Assembly (NCBI GenBank): GCA_031549965.1
Contig: JAVBPB010000023.1
Span: 1-40,471 of the forward strand
DNA length: 40,471 bases
DNA from: JAVBPB01 sp031549965
GTDB taxonomy: Bacteria > Bacillota > Clostridia > Lachnospirales > Lachnospiraceae
Direction: 5' to 3'
In this document: positions 16,149 to 24,027 of the stretch, one piece after another
How positions within the stretch are numbered: the first letter of the stretch is position 1
Layout of the letters: every line of letters begins with the position of its first letter
The notes under the pieces: model-generated
Databases searched by the model: none
Told to the model about the DNA's origin: nothing
What the model saw: only the letters and a program-made list of their open reading frames with translations
Translations under genes and position numbers: made by a program

Positions 16149-17603
16149 TTATTCATCAATACTGTAGTTTGGAGCTTCTTTAGTAATGTGAATATCATGA
16201 GGATGACTTTCTTTTAAAGAGGCTGCTGATATCTTTACAAACTTTCCGTTTATCTTTAATTCTTCTACGTTCTTTGTGCCACAATATCCCATACCTGAGC
16301 GAAGACCGCCTATTAACTGAAATACTGTATCTTCAACTGTTCCTTTGTATGCAACTCTTCCTTCTACACCTTCAGGAACTAATTTTTTAGCATCTGATTG
16401 AAAATATCTGTCTTTACTTCCATTTTCCATTGCTGCAATTGAACCCATTCCACGATATACTTTATATTTTCTTCCTTGGAAAAGTTCAAAAGTTCCAGGA
16501 CTTTCATCACAACCGGCAAATATACTTCCCATCATACAAATGTTAGCTCCTGCTGCAATTGCTTTTGTCATATCTCCTGAATATTTGATTCCTCCGTCAG
16601 CTATAACTGGTATTCCATATTCTTTTGCTGCTGAATATGCATCCATTATTGCTGATATTTGAGGTACACCAATTCCTGCAACTACTCTTGTTGTACATAT
16701 AGAACCAGGTCCAATTCCAACCTTAATTGCATCTGCTCCTGCCTTGATTAAATCAAGGGTAGCTTCTGCTGTTGCTACATTTCCAGCAATTACTTGTAAA
16801 TCAGGGTAATTGTCCTTAACCATCTTAACTGTTTTTAATACATTAGCTGAATGTCCATGAGCTGTATCAATTACAATTGCATCTACTTTAGCATCCACTA
16901 ATGCCTGAACTCTTTCTAAAATATCCCCTGTTATTCCAACTCCTGCCGCACATCTAAGCCTACCTTGTGCATCTTTAGCTGATAATGGATATTTTATTTG
17001 TTTTTCGATATCTTTTATAGTTATTAATCCTTTGAGATTGTAATCTTCATCTACCAAAGGTAATTTTTCAACTCTTGCTTTTGCTAATATTTTTTTAGCT
17101 TCTTCTAAAGTTATGCCTTCTTTTGCAGTAATTAGCCCTTTAGAGGTCATTGAATCTTTTATTTTCTTTGTAAAGTCGGTTTCAAACTTTAAATCACGAT
17201 TAGTAATTATTCCAACTAGTTTTTTTCCTTCTGTAATAGGAACACCTGATATTCTAAATTTAGCCATCAAATTATTAGCATCTTCTAATGTATTTTCTGG
17301 TGACAGATAAAATGGATCTGTAATAACCCCGTTTTCTGAACGCTTAACCTTATCTACCTCTTCTGCCTGTTGTTCTATAGACATATTCTTATGGATAACA
17401 CCTATACCACCTTGTCTTGCCATAGCTATTGCCATTCTATGTTCTGTAACCGTATCCATTCCCGCACTCATCATTGGTATGTTGAGCTTTATTGTTTTTG
17501 TAAGATTTGTCGTTAAGTCCACTTGATTTGGTATAATCTCTGAGTAAGCTGGTACCAAAAGTACATCATCAAAAGTAATTCCTTCGCCAATAATTGTTCC
17601 CAT
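16149..17603 (-). CDS. guaB: Inosine-5'-monophosphate dehydrogenase
   Basis: 484 aa, the normal bacterial length. It oxidises IMP to XMP with NAD, the committed step of GTP synthesis. A TIM barrel (TFDDVLLVPAYSEI, PMMSAGMDTVTE) is interrupted by two CBS domains (about 95-205; DPFYLSP, ISGVPITEGKKLVGIITNRD). The catalytic Cys lies in GPGSICTTRVV near 303, and the mobile flap contains the YFQSD and EGVEGRVAYKG segments. AGAGAGGAT precedes the ATG. It heads the guaB-amidase-asnS operon and has its own promoter. Confidence 0.97.
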   Translation of the reverse strand: MGTIIGEGITFDDVLLVPAYSEIIPNQVDLTTNLTKTIKLNIPMMSAGMDTVTEHRMAIAMARQGGIGVIHKNMSIEQQAEEVDKVKRSENGVITDPFYLSPENTLEDANNLMAKFRISGVPITEGKKLVGIITNRDLKFETDFTKKIKDSMTSKGLITAKEGITLEEAKKILAKARVEKLPLVDEDYNLKGLITIKDIEKQIKYPLSAKDAQGRLRCAAGVGITGDILERVQALVDAKVDAIVIDTAHGHSANVLKTVKMVKDNYPDLQVIAGNVATAEATLDLIKAGADAIKVGIGPGSICTTRVVAGIGVPQISAIMDAYSAAKEYGIPVIADGGIKYSGDMTKAIAAGANICMMGSIFAGCDESPGTFELFQGRKYKVYRGMGSIAAMENGSKDRYFQSDAKKLVPEGVEGRVAYKGTVEDTVFQLIGGLRSGMGYCGTKNVEELKINGKFVKISAASLKESHPHDIHITKEAPNYSIDE

Positions 17604-17648
17604 GTTTATCCTCTCTTTCTAATTTATCCATTTTATAGTAGTTTTACT

Positions 17649-17677
17649 AGTTTAGCAAATATTCAAAAAAAAGTCAA
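17649..17677 (-). promoter_or_regulatory. Promoter of guaB
   Basis: On the minus strand TTGACT (17677-17672), 17 nt including a run of seven Ts, and TAAACT (17654-17649). The transcript would start about 40 nt before the guaB ATG. No guanine riboswitch is seen. Confidence 0.6.
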
Positions 17678-17771
17678 CTATCAAAATCGACAAACATTTT
17701 TAATTTTTAGAGAAATTTATAGGCTGTTGTCTGTATCTTAAATAATATAGTTTAAGTTTTCTAAAATAAAT

Positions 17772-17809
17772 AACCCCTCTGTTAGACTATTGTATCTATA
17801 CAGGGGGTA
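17772..17809 (-). terminator. Terminator of the DUF6106 gene
   Basis: ACCCCTCTGT and ACAGGGGGT pair around a 15-nt loop. On the minus strand it is followed by TTATTTATTTT. It lies 25 nt beyond the DUF6106 stop. Confidence 0.75.
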
Positions 17810-17833
17810 ATTTGGGTGAAAGTGTATTAAAAA

Positions 17834-18343
17834 TTATATCTGACTAATTTTTCGTGGAGCTGTCATTTTCATATCGTTTAGCATTTTTTCGGATGGTTCA
17901 AATATTACTTTAAGAAGTGTGTTGTCTTTTTTAGTAATTATTACGTATTTTTTTATACCAAGTTCCTTACTTTGAGATGAGTAATCTATTGTTTTATAGT
18001 TAGAATTATTCTTATATGAATCTAGGGCATGTGAGTTTAATGGTGCTATTATTTCTATATTATCAAAATTAAAGGTGTTTTGTTTTTTTCTTTTTGATTT
18101 TCCCATAATTTTGTCTATTTCTAATTCACCATTAAGATAAATATATTCAAATTCAATACTTAATCTATTATATACAATATATAATATATATAATATAATC
18201 GCACTAATTGGAAGTGCCATTCCACCTGATATAATTGTGAGCATTACTGAAATTCCGGCAATCACACCAAGTACACCCTTTATAACTAAGCTTTTTCCTG
18301 TTTCTTCTCTCTTTACTATGACTTCTGAATAAAAATTATCCAT
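17834..18343 (-). CDS. DUF6106 family membrane protein
   Basis: 169 aa. The N-terminal MDNFYSEVIVKRE is followed by two membrane helices (about 19-41 and 43-60, LPISAIILYILYIVYN). A cytoplasmic beta-rich domain follows with FEYIYLNGELEIDKIMGKSKRKK and a C-terminal VIFEPSEKMLNDMK. This arrangement matches the DUF6106 family common in Lachnospiraceae; the function is unknown. The fold after the helices resembles a PH-like membrane-associated domain (inference). AGGAGG precedes the ATG, and a TATAAT box lies about 40 nt upstream. It is a single-gene unit between groEL and guaB. Confidence 0.8.
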   Translation of the reverse strand: MDNFYSEVIVKREETGKSLVIKGVLGVIAGISVMLTIISGGMALPISAIILYILYIVYNRLSIEFEYIYLNGELEIDKIMGKSKRKKQNTFNFDNIEIIAPLNSHALDSYKNNSNYKTIDYSSQSKELGIKKYVIITKKDNTLLKVIFEPSEKMLNDMKMTAPRKISQI

Positions 18344-18490
18344 AAGTTATCCTCCTGAATTCGTATTAACTATATTATACTAAAAATTGTTTTCTTTTTA
18401 AAGTCTTATTTTATTAAATTTTTAATTTAATAATAAAAAACTGATAATATAATTTCTATTCAATAATTTTTATTTATTTTATGAAAAAAA

Positions 18491-18514
18491 GGACGGTTAA
18501 AAAACCGCCCTTTT
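18491..18514 (-). terminator. Terminator of groESL
   Basis: GGGCGGTT/AACCGTCC on the minus strand, with one mismatch, is followed by a run of seven Ts. It begins 7 nt after the groEL stop. Confidence 0.9.
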
Positions 18515-18520
18515 AGGAAT

Positions 18521-20149
18521 TTACATCATTCCGCCCATTCCACCCATACCGCCTGCTGGCATAGCTGGTTCGTCTGACTTTATATTTGCTACTACTGATT
18601 CTGTAGTAAGAAGAGTTGATGCTACACTTGTAGCATTTTGTAATGCACTTCTTGTAACTTTAGCAGGGTCAATAATACCAACCTTAACCATGTCTACATA
18701 TTCTTCTTTTAATGCATCAAAACCTAATCCTACTTCTAAATCTCTTACTTTGTTTATAATTACTGAGCCTTCAAGTCCTGCATTAGCCGCAATGTGATAC
18801 AATGGTGCTTCTAAAGCTTTAAGGATAATTTTAGCTCCTGTTTTTTCATCGCCTTCTAATGTATTAGATAGATTTACAACTTCTTTTGCTGCATGAATAT
18901 AAGCTGAGCCACCGCCTGCTATAATACCTTCTTCAACTGCTGCTCTTGTAGCTGCAAGTGCATCTTCCATACGAAGTTTGCTTTCTTTCATTTCAGTTTC
19001 AGTTGCAGCACCAACACGGATAACTGCTACACCGCCAGCAAGTTTAGCAAGTCTTTCTTGTAATTTTTCTTTATCAAATTCTGATGTTGTATCTTCGATT
19101 TGATTTTTGATTTGACCAACTCTTGCATCAATATCTTCTTTACTGCCTTCACCGTCAACAATAATTGTATTTTCTTTTTGAACTTTAACTGATTTTGCAC
19201 GTCCTAATTGGTCTACTGTAACTTCTTTTAAATCATATCCTAATTCTTCTGAAATTACTGTACCGCCTGTTAATATTGCAATGTCTTCTAACATAGCTTT
19301 TCTTCTGTCACCGTATCCTGGTGCTTTTACAGCAACACAAGTAAAGGTTCCTCTTAATTTATTTAATATAAGAGTTGTTAAAGCTTCTCCTTCAACATCT
19401 TCTGCAATAATTAATAATTTAGCACCTGTTTGAACAATTTGTTCAAGAAGTGGTAAAATTTCTTGAATATTGCTGATTTTTTTATCTGTAATAAGGATAT
19501 ATGGATTTTCAAGAACTGCTTCCATTTTTTCCATATCAGTTGACATGTATGCTGATAAGTATCCTCTGTCAAATTGCATACCTTCTACTAAATCAAGTTC
19601 TGTTTTCATAGTCTTTGATTCTTCAATTGTAATAACGCCTTCGTTAGATACTTTTTCCATTGCATCTGCAATTAATTCTCCAACTTCATCATCGCCTGCT
19701 GAAATTGCAGCAACTCTTGCTATTTGATCTTTTCCTGATAATTTTGAACTCATTTTTCCAATAGCATCTACTGCACAATCAGTAGCTTTTTTCATACCTT
19801 TTCTAAGTATGATTGGATTTGCACCTGCTGCAAGGTTTTTAATTCCTTCATTAATCATAGCTTGTGCTAAAACTGTAGCTGTAGTAGTTCCGTCTCCAGC
19901 AACATCATTAGTTTTTGTAGCAACTTCTTTAACTAATTGAGCACCCATATTTTCAAAAGCATTCTCTAATTCTATTTCTTTTGCAATAGTTACACCATCG
20001 TTAGTTATTAATGGTGAACCATATGATTTATCTAATACTACGTTTCTTCCTTTTGGTCCTAATGTTACTCTAACTGTATCTGCTAATTGGTTAACACCAG
20101 CTTCAAGTAAAGCTCTTGCTTCTCCGCCAAATTTAATTTCTTTTGCCAT
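18521..20149 (-). CDS. groEL: Chaperonin GroEL (Hsp60)
   Basis: 542 aa. It forms the double-ring ATP-driven folding chamber with GroES. Recognisable features include the N-terminal KEIKFGGEARALLEAG, the ATP-binding VTLGPKGRNV and AGDGTTTATVL segments, ISAGDD, and the C-terminal GGMGGMGGMM tail. Length and motifs are standard. It lies 22 bp after groES with a TAGGAGG site and shares the CIRCE-controlled promoter. Confidence 0.99.
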   Translation of the reverse strand: MAKEIKFGGEARALLEAGVNQLADTVRVTLGPKGRNVVLDKSYGSPLITNDGVTIAKEIELENAFENMGAQLVKEVATKTNDVAGDGTTTATVLAQAMINEGIKNLAAGANPIILRKGMKKATDCAVDAIGKMSSKLSGKDQIARVAAISAGDDEVGELIADAMEKVSNEGVITIEESKTMKTELDLVEGMQFDRGYLSAYMSTDMEKMEAVLENPYILITDKKISNIQEILPLLEQIVQTGAKLLIIAEDVEGEALTTLILNKLRGTFTCVAVKAPGYGDRRKAMLEDIAILTGGTVISEELGYDLKEVTVDQLGRAKSVKVQKENTIIVDGEGSKEDIDARVGQIKNQIEDTTSEFDKEKLQERLAKLAGGVAVIRVGAATETEMKESKLRMEDALAATRAAVEEGIIAGGGSAYIHAAKEVVNLSNTLEGDEKTGAKIILKALEAPLYHIAANAGLEGSVIINKVRDLEVGLGFDALKEEYVDMVKVGIIDPAKVTRSALQNATSVASTLLTTESVVANIKSDEPAMPAGGMGGMGGMM

Positions 20150-20171
20150 GTTTATTTCCTCCTAGTTTTTA

Positions 20172-20456
20172 TTATTCTACGATTGCTAAAATGTCGTTTT
20201 GTTTTACAATAATTAATTCTTCATCTTCTACCTTTACTTCTGTTCCAGCATATTTAGAATAAATAACTTTATCTCCTACTTTAACTTGCATTGTTACTTC
20301 TTTGCCGTCAACCATTCCACCTGGACCTACTGCTATAACTTCTGCTTGTTGTGGTTTTTCTTTTGCCTGACCTGGAAGTACTATTCCTGATTTTGTTGTT
20401 TCTTCTGCAACTAATTGTTTAATTACGACTCTGTCTCCTAATGGTACTAATTTCAT
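20172..20456 (-). CDS. groES: Co-chaperonin GroES (Hsp10)
   Basis: 94 aa, cytoplasmic heptameric lid of GroEL. The N-terminal LVPLGDRVVIKQ, the mobile loop (EETTKSGIVLPGQAKEKPQ) and the C-terminal DILAIVE are typical. It is first in the groESL operon, with AGGAGG before the ATG. Confidence 0.98.
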   Translation of the reverse strand: MKLVPLGDRVVIKQLVAEETTKSGIVLPGQAKEKPQQAEVIAVGPGGMVDGKEVTMQVKVGDKVIYSKYAGTEVKVEDEELIIVKQNDILAIVE

Positions 20457-20488
20457 TTTTGTTCCTCCTTAATTTTTTTAAACTGTTA

Positions 20489-20556
20489 CTAGCACTCGTT
20501 TGGGTTGAGTGCTAATTGATATTTATTATATTAGTTAATTTATGGATAATATGCAA
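20489..20556 (-). promoter_or_regulatory. groESL promoter and CIRCE operator
   Basis: CIRCE occupies 20489-20515: CTAGCACTC, nine bases, GAGTGCTAA, one mismatch from the consensus inverted repeat bound by HrcA. On the minus strand TTGCAT (20556-20551), 17 nt and TAATAT (20533-20528) form the promoter just upstream, so HrcA bound here would block initiation and release it on heat stress. Confidence 0.93.
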
Positions 20557-20639
20557 CTTCTTCATTTAGGCATTATGGGCTGATTTTTGGTGTTTATTCA
20601 TGTTTTCTCTGAATTGCTCGTTTTTTCTTAGATTTTTAA

Positions 20640-20760
20640 ATTATTGCTTTTCCTTTTGGCTTTTGGGGTGCTTTTTTGATCTTTTGACCTTTGATCTTTT
20701 GGTCTTTTGACCTTTTTATCTTTTGTTTTTTGATTTTTTGCTTCTTTTATTTTTTATTTT
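20640..20760. repeat. T-rich low-complexity repeats beside groES
   Basis: An imperfect tandem array on the plus strand alternates GATCTTTTG, GACCTTT, GGTCTTTTG and similar 9-11-nt words (clearest at 20678-20725), then runs into TTTTTTG repeats. No frame or promoter is seen. It lies between the groES promoter and the palindrome at 20768, and probably arose by replication slippage. Confidence 0.65.
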
Positions 20761-20805
20761 AACGGACGCTTTGCCAATTTAGTCTTTCTACTCCATGGGA
20801 GGAGG
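20761..20805. repeat. Left inverted repeat flanking the glycosylase gene
   Basis: 45 bp, matching the reverse complement of 22397-22441 at 42 of 45 positions. It contains GCTTTGCCA and CTCCATGGGAGGAGG. Together the pair bracket about 1.7 kb that contains the OGG-type gene. Confidence 0.85.
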
Positions 20806-20978
20806 CTTATTATGCCACGAAAAGGCAGACGCTCCAAACATTCCAATGAGCCTATGGACAAACATATTATGGAAGAATGCTTCCATAATATGTTATAGTC
20901 TCATTTCCATGGTGCTAACTGCCTTTTCATGGCATAATAAGCCTCCTCCCATGGAGATGTAGTTTTTTGTGGCAAAGC
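20768..20978. repeat. Large nested palindrome carrying a family B copy
   Basis: Outer stem GCTTTGCCA (20768-20776) with TGGCAAAGC (20970-20978). Then a 38-bp arm pair (20791-20828 with 20919-20956) with one mismatch. Inside, AATGAGCCTAT pairs with ATAGTCTCATT, and a perfect 15-bp hairpin lies at 20861-20894. The internal segment from 20834 matches the hairpin at 13942-13998. The whole 211-bp unit could fold as one branched hairpin in RNA or single-stranded DNA. Confidence 0.87.
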
Positions 20979-21091
20979 TGGGTATTCAAAAATTTACTTT
21001 TTGAATTGTTATTTTGTTAAGTTTTATTATGGTTTGTGAGCTTTGGTGCTGAAAATTTTATTTTGTTTTATTTTTTGCTTTATTTTGTGCT

Positions 21092-21994
21092 TTATATTTT
21101 GATTGTTTCTTTTTTTGTTTTTGTTCCTATTTTATTTTCTCTTCCATAATAGAATAAATATTGTTGGGCATATCCACCGTATTCTCCAAATTGATTTTTT
21201 GCAAATTCCATTATCTCTTCTTTTTTTGTGTCTTTTTCAAAGTATAAATTCTCCATTATTCTTTTAATCCATACGTCTATGGGGAATGCATCTCTTTTGG
21301 ATAGTCCAAAGAGAACTACACAGTTGGCAATTTTGTCACCTACTCCCTTGATTGTGGTTAGTTTTTTTATTGCTTCTATTGTGGTTGCTTTTTCTAAATC
21401 ATTGACAATTATTTCGTTGTTATACACCATTTTACATGCATCAATTAGATAGGCATCTCTAAAACCTACTTTGCATTCTCTGAATTCTTCAATGGTTACT
21501 TTTTGCAATTTTTCTACTTCGGGAAAACTATAATATGTTTTTTCATTTATTTGGGCTATTGGTTCACCATATTTATTGGATATTGTTTCAACTATTTGCT
21601 TTATATGGGGTATTTGCTTATTTTGCGATATTATAAAGGATATTAGTGTTTCAAAAAAGTCTTGATTTAATATTCTGACTCCATGTTTAACTTCTATTGC
21701 TTCACTTAATTTATTATCTTTCTTTAAAAGCTCATCTTTTATTTTTTTATAGTCACGGTCTAAATCAAAATAGTTTTTCCAAATTTCTTCATATTCTTCT
21801 ATTGTCGTGTTATGTAATGTTATAGTGTTATTAAGCTGTGATATGTGTAATGCCTTTCTTTTAGCAACTATTATGTAATCCTTAATACCTATTTTATAAA
21901 ATCTAAAACATTGACCACACTCTAGTGTCTGTTCTATATCAAAATCAGTTACATCTTCTAATATTATATTCTTGTCCTTGCAATTTATGTTCAT
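21092..21994 (-). CDS. 8-oxoguanine DNA glycosylase, OGG1 type (HhH-GPD)
   Basis: About 300 aa. The N-terminal part has FDIEQTLECGQCFRF, as in the OGG N domain. The C-terminal helix-hairpin-helix reads TIKGVGDKIANC, with the Schiff-base Lys in GDKIANC, followed by LFGLSKRDAFPIDVWIKRI with the catalytic Asp of the GPD motif. It should excise 8-oxoguanine and nick the strand. The frame extends to 22078, but AAGGATG lies 5 nt before the ATG at 21994, which gives a normal N-terminus. The 3' end and downstream DNA are very T-rich. The gene stands alone between inverted repeats and palindromes, which suggests it may have moved or been rearranged as a unit. Confidence 0.9.
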   Translation of the reverse strand: MNINCKDKNIILEDVTDFDIEQTLECGQCFRFYKIGIKDYIIVAKRKALHISQLNNTITLHNTTIEEYEEIWKNYFDLDRDYKKIKDELLKKDNKLSEAIEVKHGVRILNQDFFETLISFIISQNKQIPHIKQIVETISNKYGEPIAQINEKTYYSFPEVEKLQKVTIEEFRECKVGFRDAYLIDACKMVYNNEIIVNDLEKATTIEAIKKLTTIKGVGDKIANCVVLFGLSKRDAFPIDVWIKRIMENLYFEKDTKKEEIMEFAKNQFGEYGGYAQQYLFYYGRENKIGTKTKKETIKI

Positions 21995-22249
21995 AATATC
22001 ATCCTTTTTAAGTTTTATGCTTATATCTTTTAATTTATAAAATAGGTAATTTTTCCAAGTCCGCAACCACAATTTCAAATGTAATATATATTTGTCTAAT
22101 TTATATTGATATTAATTATTAATATAGTATAATAAATATATAATATGAGTTGTAGCATTTTCAGAAAATGTGTCTAACGTATCAGTTATACTACTGCAAA
22201 GAGTCAGGACAAAGTAATCAACTTTTTGTCTTTTAAAACATCAAGAGAA

Positions 22250-22393
22250 CGTCCGATGAGGCGTTTATATTTTTTACAAGACTTGCAAAGGCTTGTAAAA
22301 AATATGCCGAGGGAGGGTAAGGTAAACAATTAAATAATTATACAACTGTATTCATCTGAAAAATTTGAAAGACTAAATCGAGGACTTTTTCAG
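22250..22393. repeat. Palindromic element family A, copy 2 (left arm missing)
   Basis: The core (CCGATGAGGC hairpin GCCGAGGGAGGGTAAGG) and the 40-nt right arm (22326-22365) match copy 3 almost exactly. The left arm is absent: the bases before the core (CATCAAGAGAACGT) are unrelated to AATTGTGCAGACCGG in the other copies. The right arm is followed by the same 37-nt tail ending GGACTTTTTCAG. It then runs into the right inverted repeat at 22397. Confidence 0.83.
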
Positions 22394-22396
22394 TGA

Positions 22397-22441
22397 CCTC
22401 CTCCCATGGAGCAGAAAGACTACTTTGGCAAAGCGTCCGTT
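22397..22441. repeat. Right inverted repeat flanking the glycosylase gene
   Basis: Reverse-complement partner of 20761-20805, three mismatches in 45 bp. It directly follows the end of family A copy 2. Confidence 0.85.
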
Positions 22442-22534
22442 CAATAGAACAAACGACACCCCAGAATACAGTCAGTCCAAATCAATATCCCCAGATAAAA
22501 CACCAAAAAACAAATAAAAAAAGGCAGGTATCAC

Positions 22535-23251
22535 ATGAAAGAAAAACTATACACAATACCAGTTACTGACGCTTTTAACAGTGACTGCGAATGCCCAATT
22601 TGCACCATGTATAATACATTAGAAGCGGATGCCATTAATTATACAATGGGTCCAAGCTACATGGAGGAGGATATTAGGGCACAAACTGATAAGGCCGGTT
22701 TTTGCCAAAAACACGTAAAAATGCTTTATGAAAAGCAAAACACATTGGGTATGGCTCTTATTTTAAAAACACATTTGGATAAAACTAATAAAGACTTAAA
22801 GAAGTTAATGTCAACTTCTAAAGTGAGCGGACAATCCTTATTTAAGAAGTCTCCTCAATTATCCCCTGTTTCAGAATATATAAAACAATTAGAATCTTCA
22901 TGCTTTGTATGTAATAGGGTAGACAATACTTTTGACAGATATCTAGTAACTATAATTTATTTATTTAAAACGGAAGACAGTTTTAAAGATGTTCTTAAAA
23001 AGTCAAAAGGATTTTGTACAAAACATTATGAAGCCCTTTATTCTGAGGCTTTAAAGAATTTAAGCGGAAATGTTTTGAATGACTTTATTCAGTTAATCAA
23101 TACACTATACATAGATAATATGGAAAGAGTTGCTGAAGATGTTGGCTGGCTGATTAATAAATTTGATTATAGATATGAAAATGAACCTTGGAAAAATGCA
23201 AAAGATGCTATTCCTAGAACCCTTGTAAAGACAAATGGAATTATGTTATAA
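22535..23251 (+). CDS. DUF6062 family cysteine-rich protein
   Basis: 238 aa, cytoplasmic. The N-terminus has CECPIC (Cys18, 20, 23) and GFCQKH (Cys57, His60). The second half repeats the pattern with CFVC near 122 and GFCTKH near 165. This paired Cys/His layout, with PRTLVKTNGIML at the end, matches DUF6062, a Clostridia family of unknown function. The residues probably bind zinc or an iron-sulfur cluster (inference). AGGCAGG precedes the ATG at about 7 nt. It is the only plus-strand gene in this part of the window and is followed by a long hairpin. Confidence 0.85.
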   Translation: MKEKLYTIPVTDAFNSDCECPICTMYNTLEADAINYTMGPSYMEEDIRAQTDKAGFCQKHVKMLYEKQNTLGMALILKTHLDKTNKDLKKLMSTSKVSGQSLFKKSPQLSPVSEYIKQLESSCFVCNRVDNTFDRYLVTIIYLFKTEDSFKDVLKKSKGFCTKHYEALYSEALKNLSGNVLNDFIQLINTLYIDNMERVAEDVGWLINKFDYRYENEPWKNAKDAIPRTLVKTNGIML

Positions 23252-23271
23252 AATATAAATCAGTCCAATGA

Positions 23272-23340
23272 AAAGTCCTTTCAATATAGGAGACTATTAA
23301 AACATGTTTTTAGTAGTCTCCTATATCAAAAGGACTTTTC
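23272..23340. repeat. 33-bp-stem hairpin between convergent genes
   Basis: The two arms (23272-23304 and 23308-23340) are complementary apart from three mismatches or wobbles. It may terminate both DUF6062 and the leftward operon. The end sequence TGAAAAGTCCTTTCAA also ends the tails of family A copies (ACTGAAAAAGTCCTTTCAA near 26735), so it is probably a mobile-element relic acting as a terminator. Confidence 0.8.
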
Positions 23341-23423
23341 CCATTATTTATAAATTCAAATGAGATATGAATAGTAATACTTTTCCACTGGCTCAACAAG
23401 CTATTCCTATATAAGTCAATAAT

Positions 23424-24002
23424 TTATCCAAAACTTTTATTAAGTACAGGACATTCCTGTCTGTAATCAACCAGCTTTCCATTATAAATACGCTTTAATT
23501 TGGGACACAGTCTAAAGTCCACCGGTTTTGCCAATCCGTATGATTTGTTAAATAGTTTTATACCGCTTCTTTCTAAAATATATGCCACAAATTGAGAACA
23601 AAAATATCTGCGATCAGTATTTACAGGAATATTTACCATAGTACCTAGTATGCCTAAAAAATTATAGGAATATTTTTCTTTATTGCTTTTAAAAATTTCT
23701 ATTTCATTTCTAAGTGTTTTATATTGCTCATTAGATATTTTTAAACTATAGACACTGCATTGAGTTTCTACGTATTTGCCAAAAATGCCTTTTTCAATAT
23801 CTTCTTCCACAAATCCTGAATTAAATGGATTATTCATTGTCCTTCTTGCAAAACTATACATTTCATCAAGATTTTTATCAAATGCAATAGATACATGGGC
23901 AAAAGGTTCCTTAGTATAAAGTCTAATTAAGCGCGCAGGATAAGTTCTTGTCTGAGATAAAACAATATATACTTCATATTCCAAAACTTTTGTTTTTTTC
24001 AT
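23424..24002 (-). CDS. Permuted papain-like (YiiX/NlpC-P60 type) cysteine hydrolase
   Basis: 192 aa, no signal peptide. His36 in FAHVSIAFD comes before Cys135 in RRYFCSQFVAYIL, the circularly permuted order of the YiiX/YaeF clan. ELDEMYSFARR after the His strand and CSQFVAYILERSGI around the Cys fit the fold. Members act as amidases or acyltransferases on lipids, peptides or cell wall; the substrate here is unknown. It is the last gene of the glnS-DUF2225 run, 25 bp after DUF2225. Confidence 0.8.
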   Translation of the reverse strand: MKKTKVLEYEVYIVLSQTRTYPARLIRLYTKEPFAHVSIAFDKNLDEMYSFARRTMNNPFNSGFVEEDIEKGIFGKYVETQCSVYSLKISNEQYKTLRNEIEIFKSNKEKYSYNFLGILGTMVNIPVNTDRRYFCSQFVAYILERSGIKLFNKSYGLAKPVDFRLCPKLKRIYNGKLVDYRQECPVLNKSFG

Positions 24003-24027
24003 AGACGCTCCTTAATACTGTAAAATG

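Noticed and set aside
20678..20725. CRISPR array in the T-rich repeats
   Set aside because: Units are 9-11 nt with no unique spacers, and no cas genes are present.
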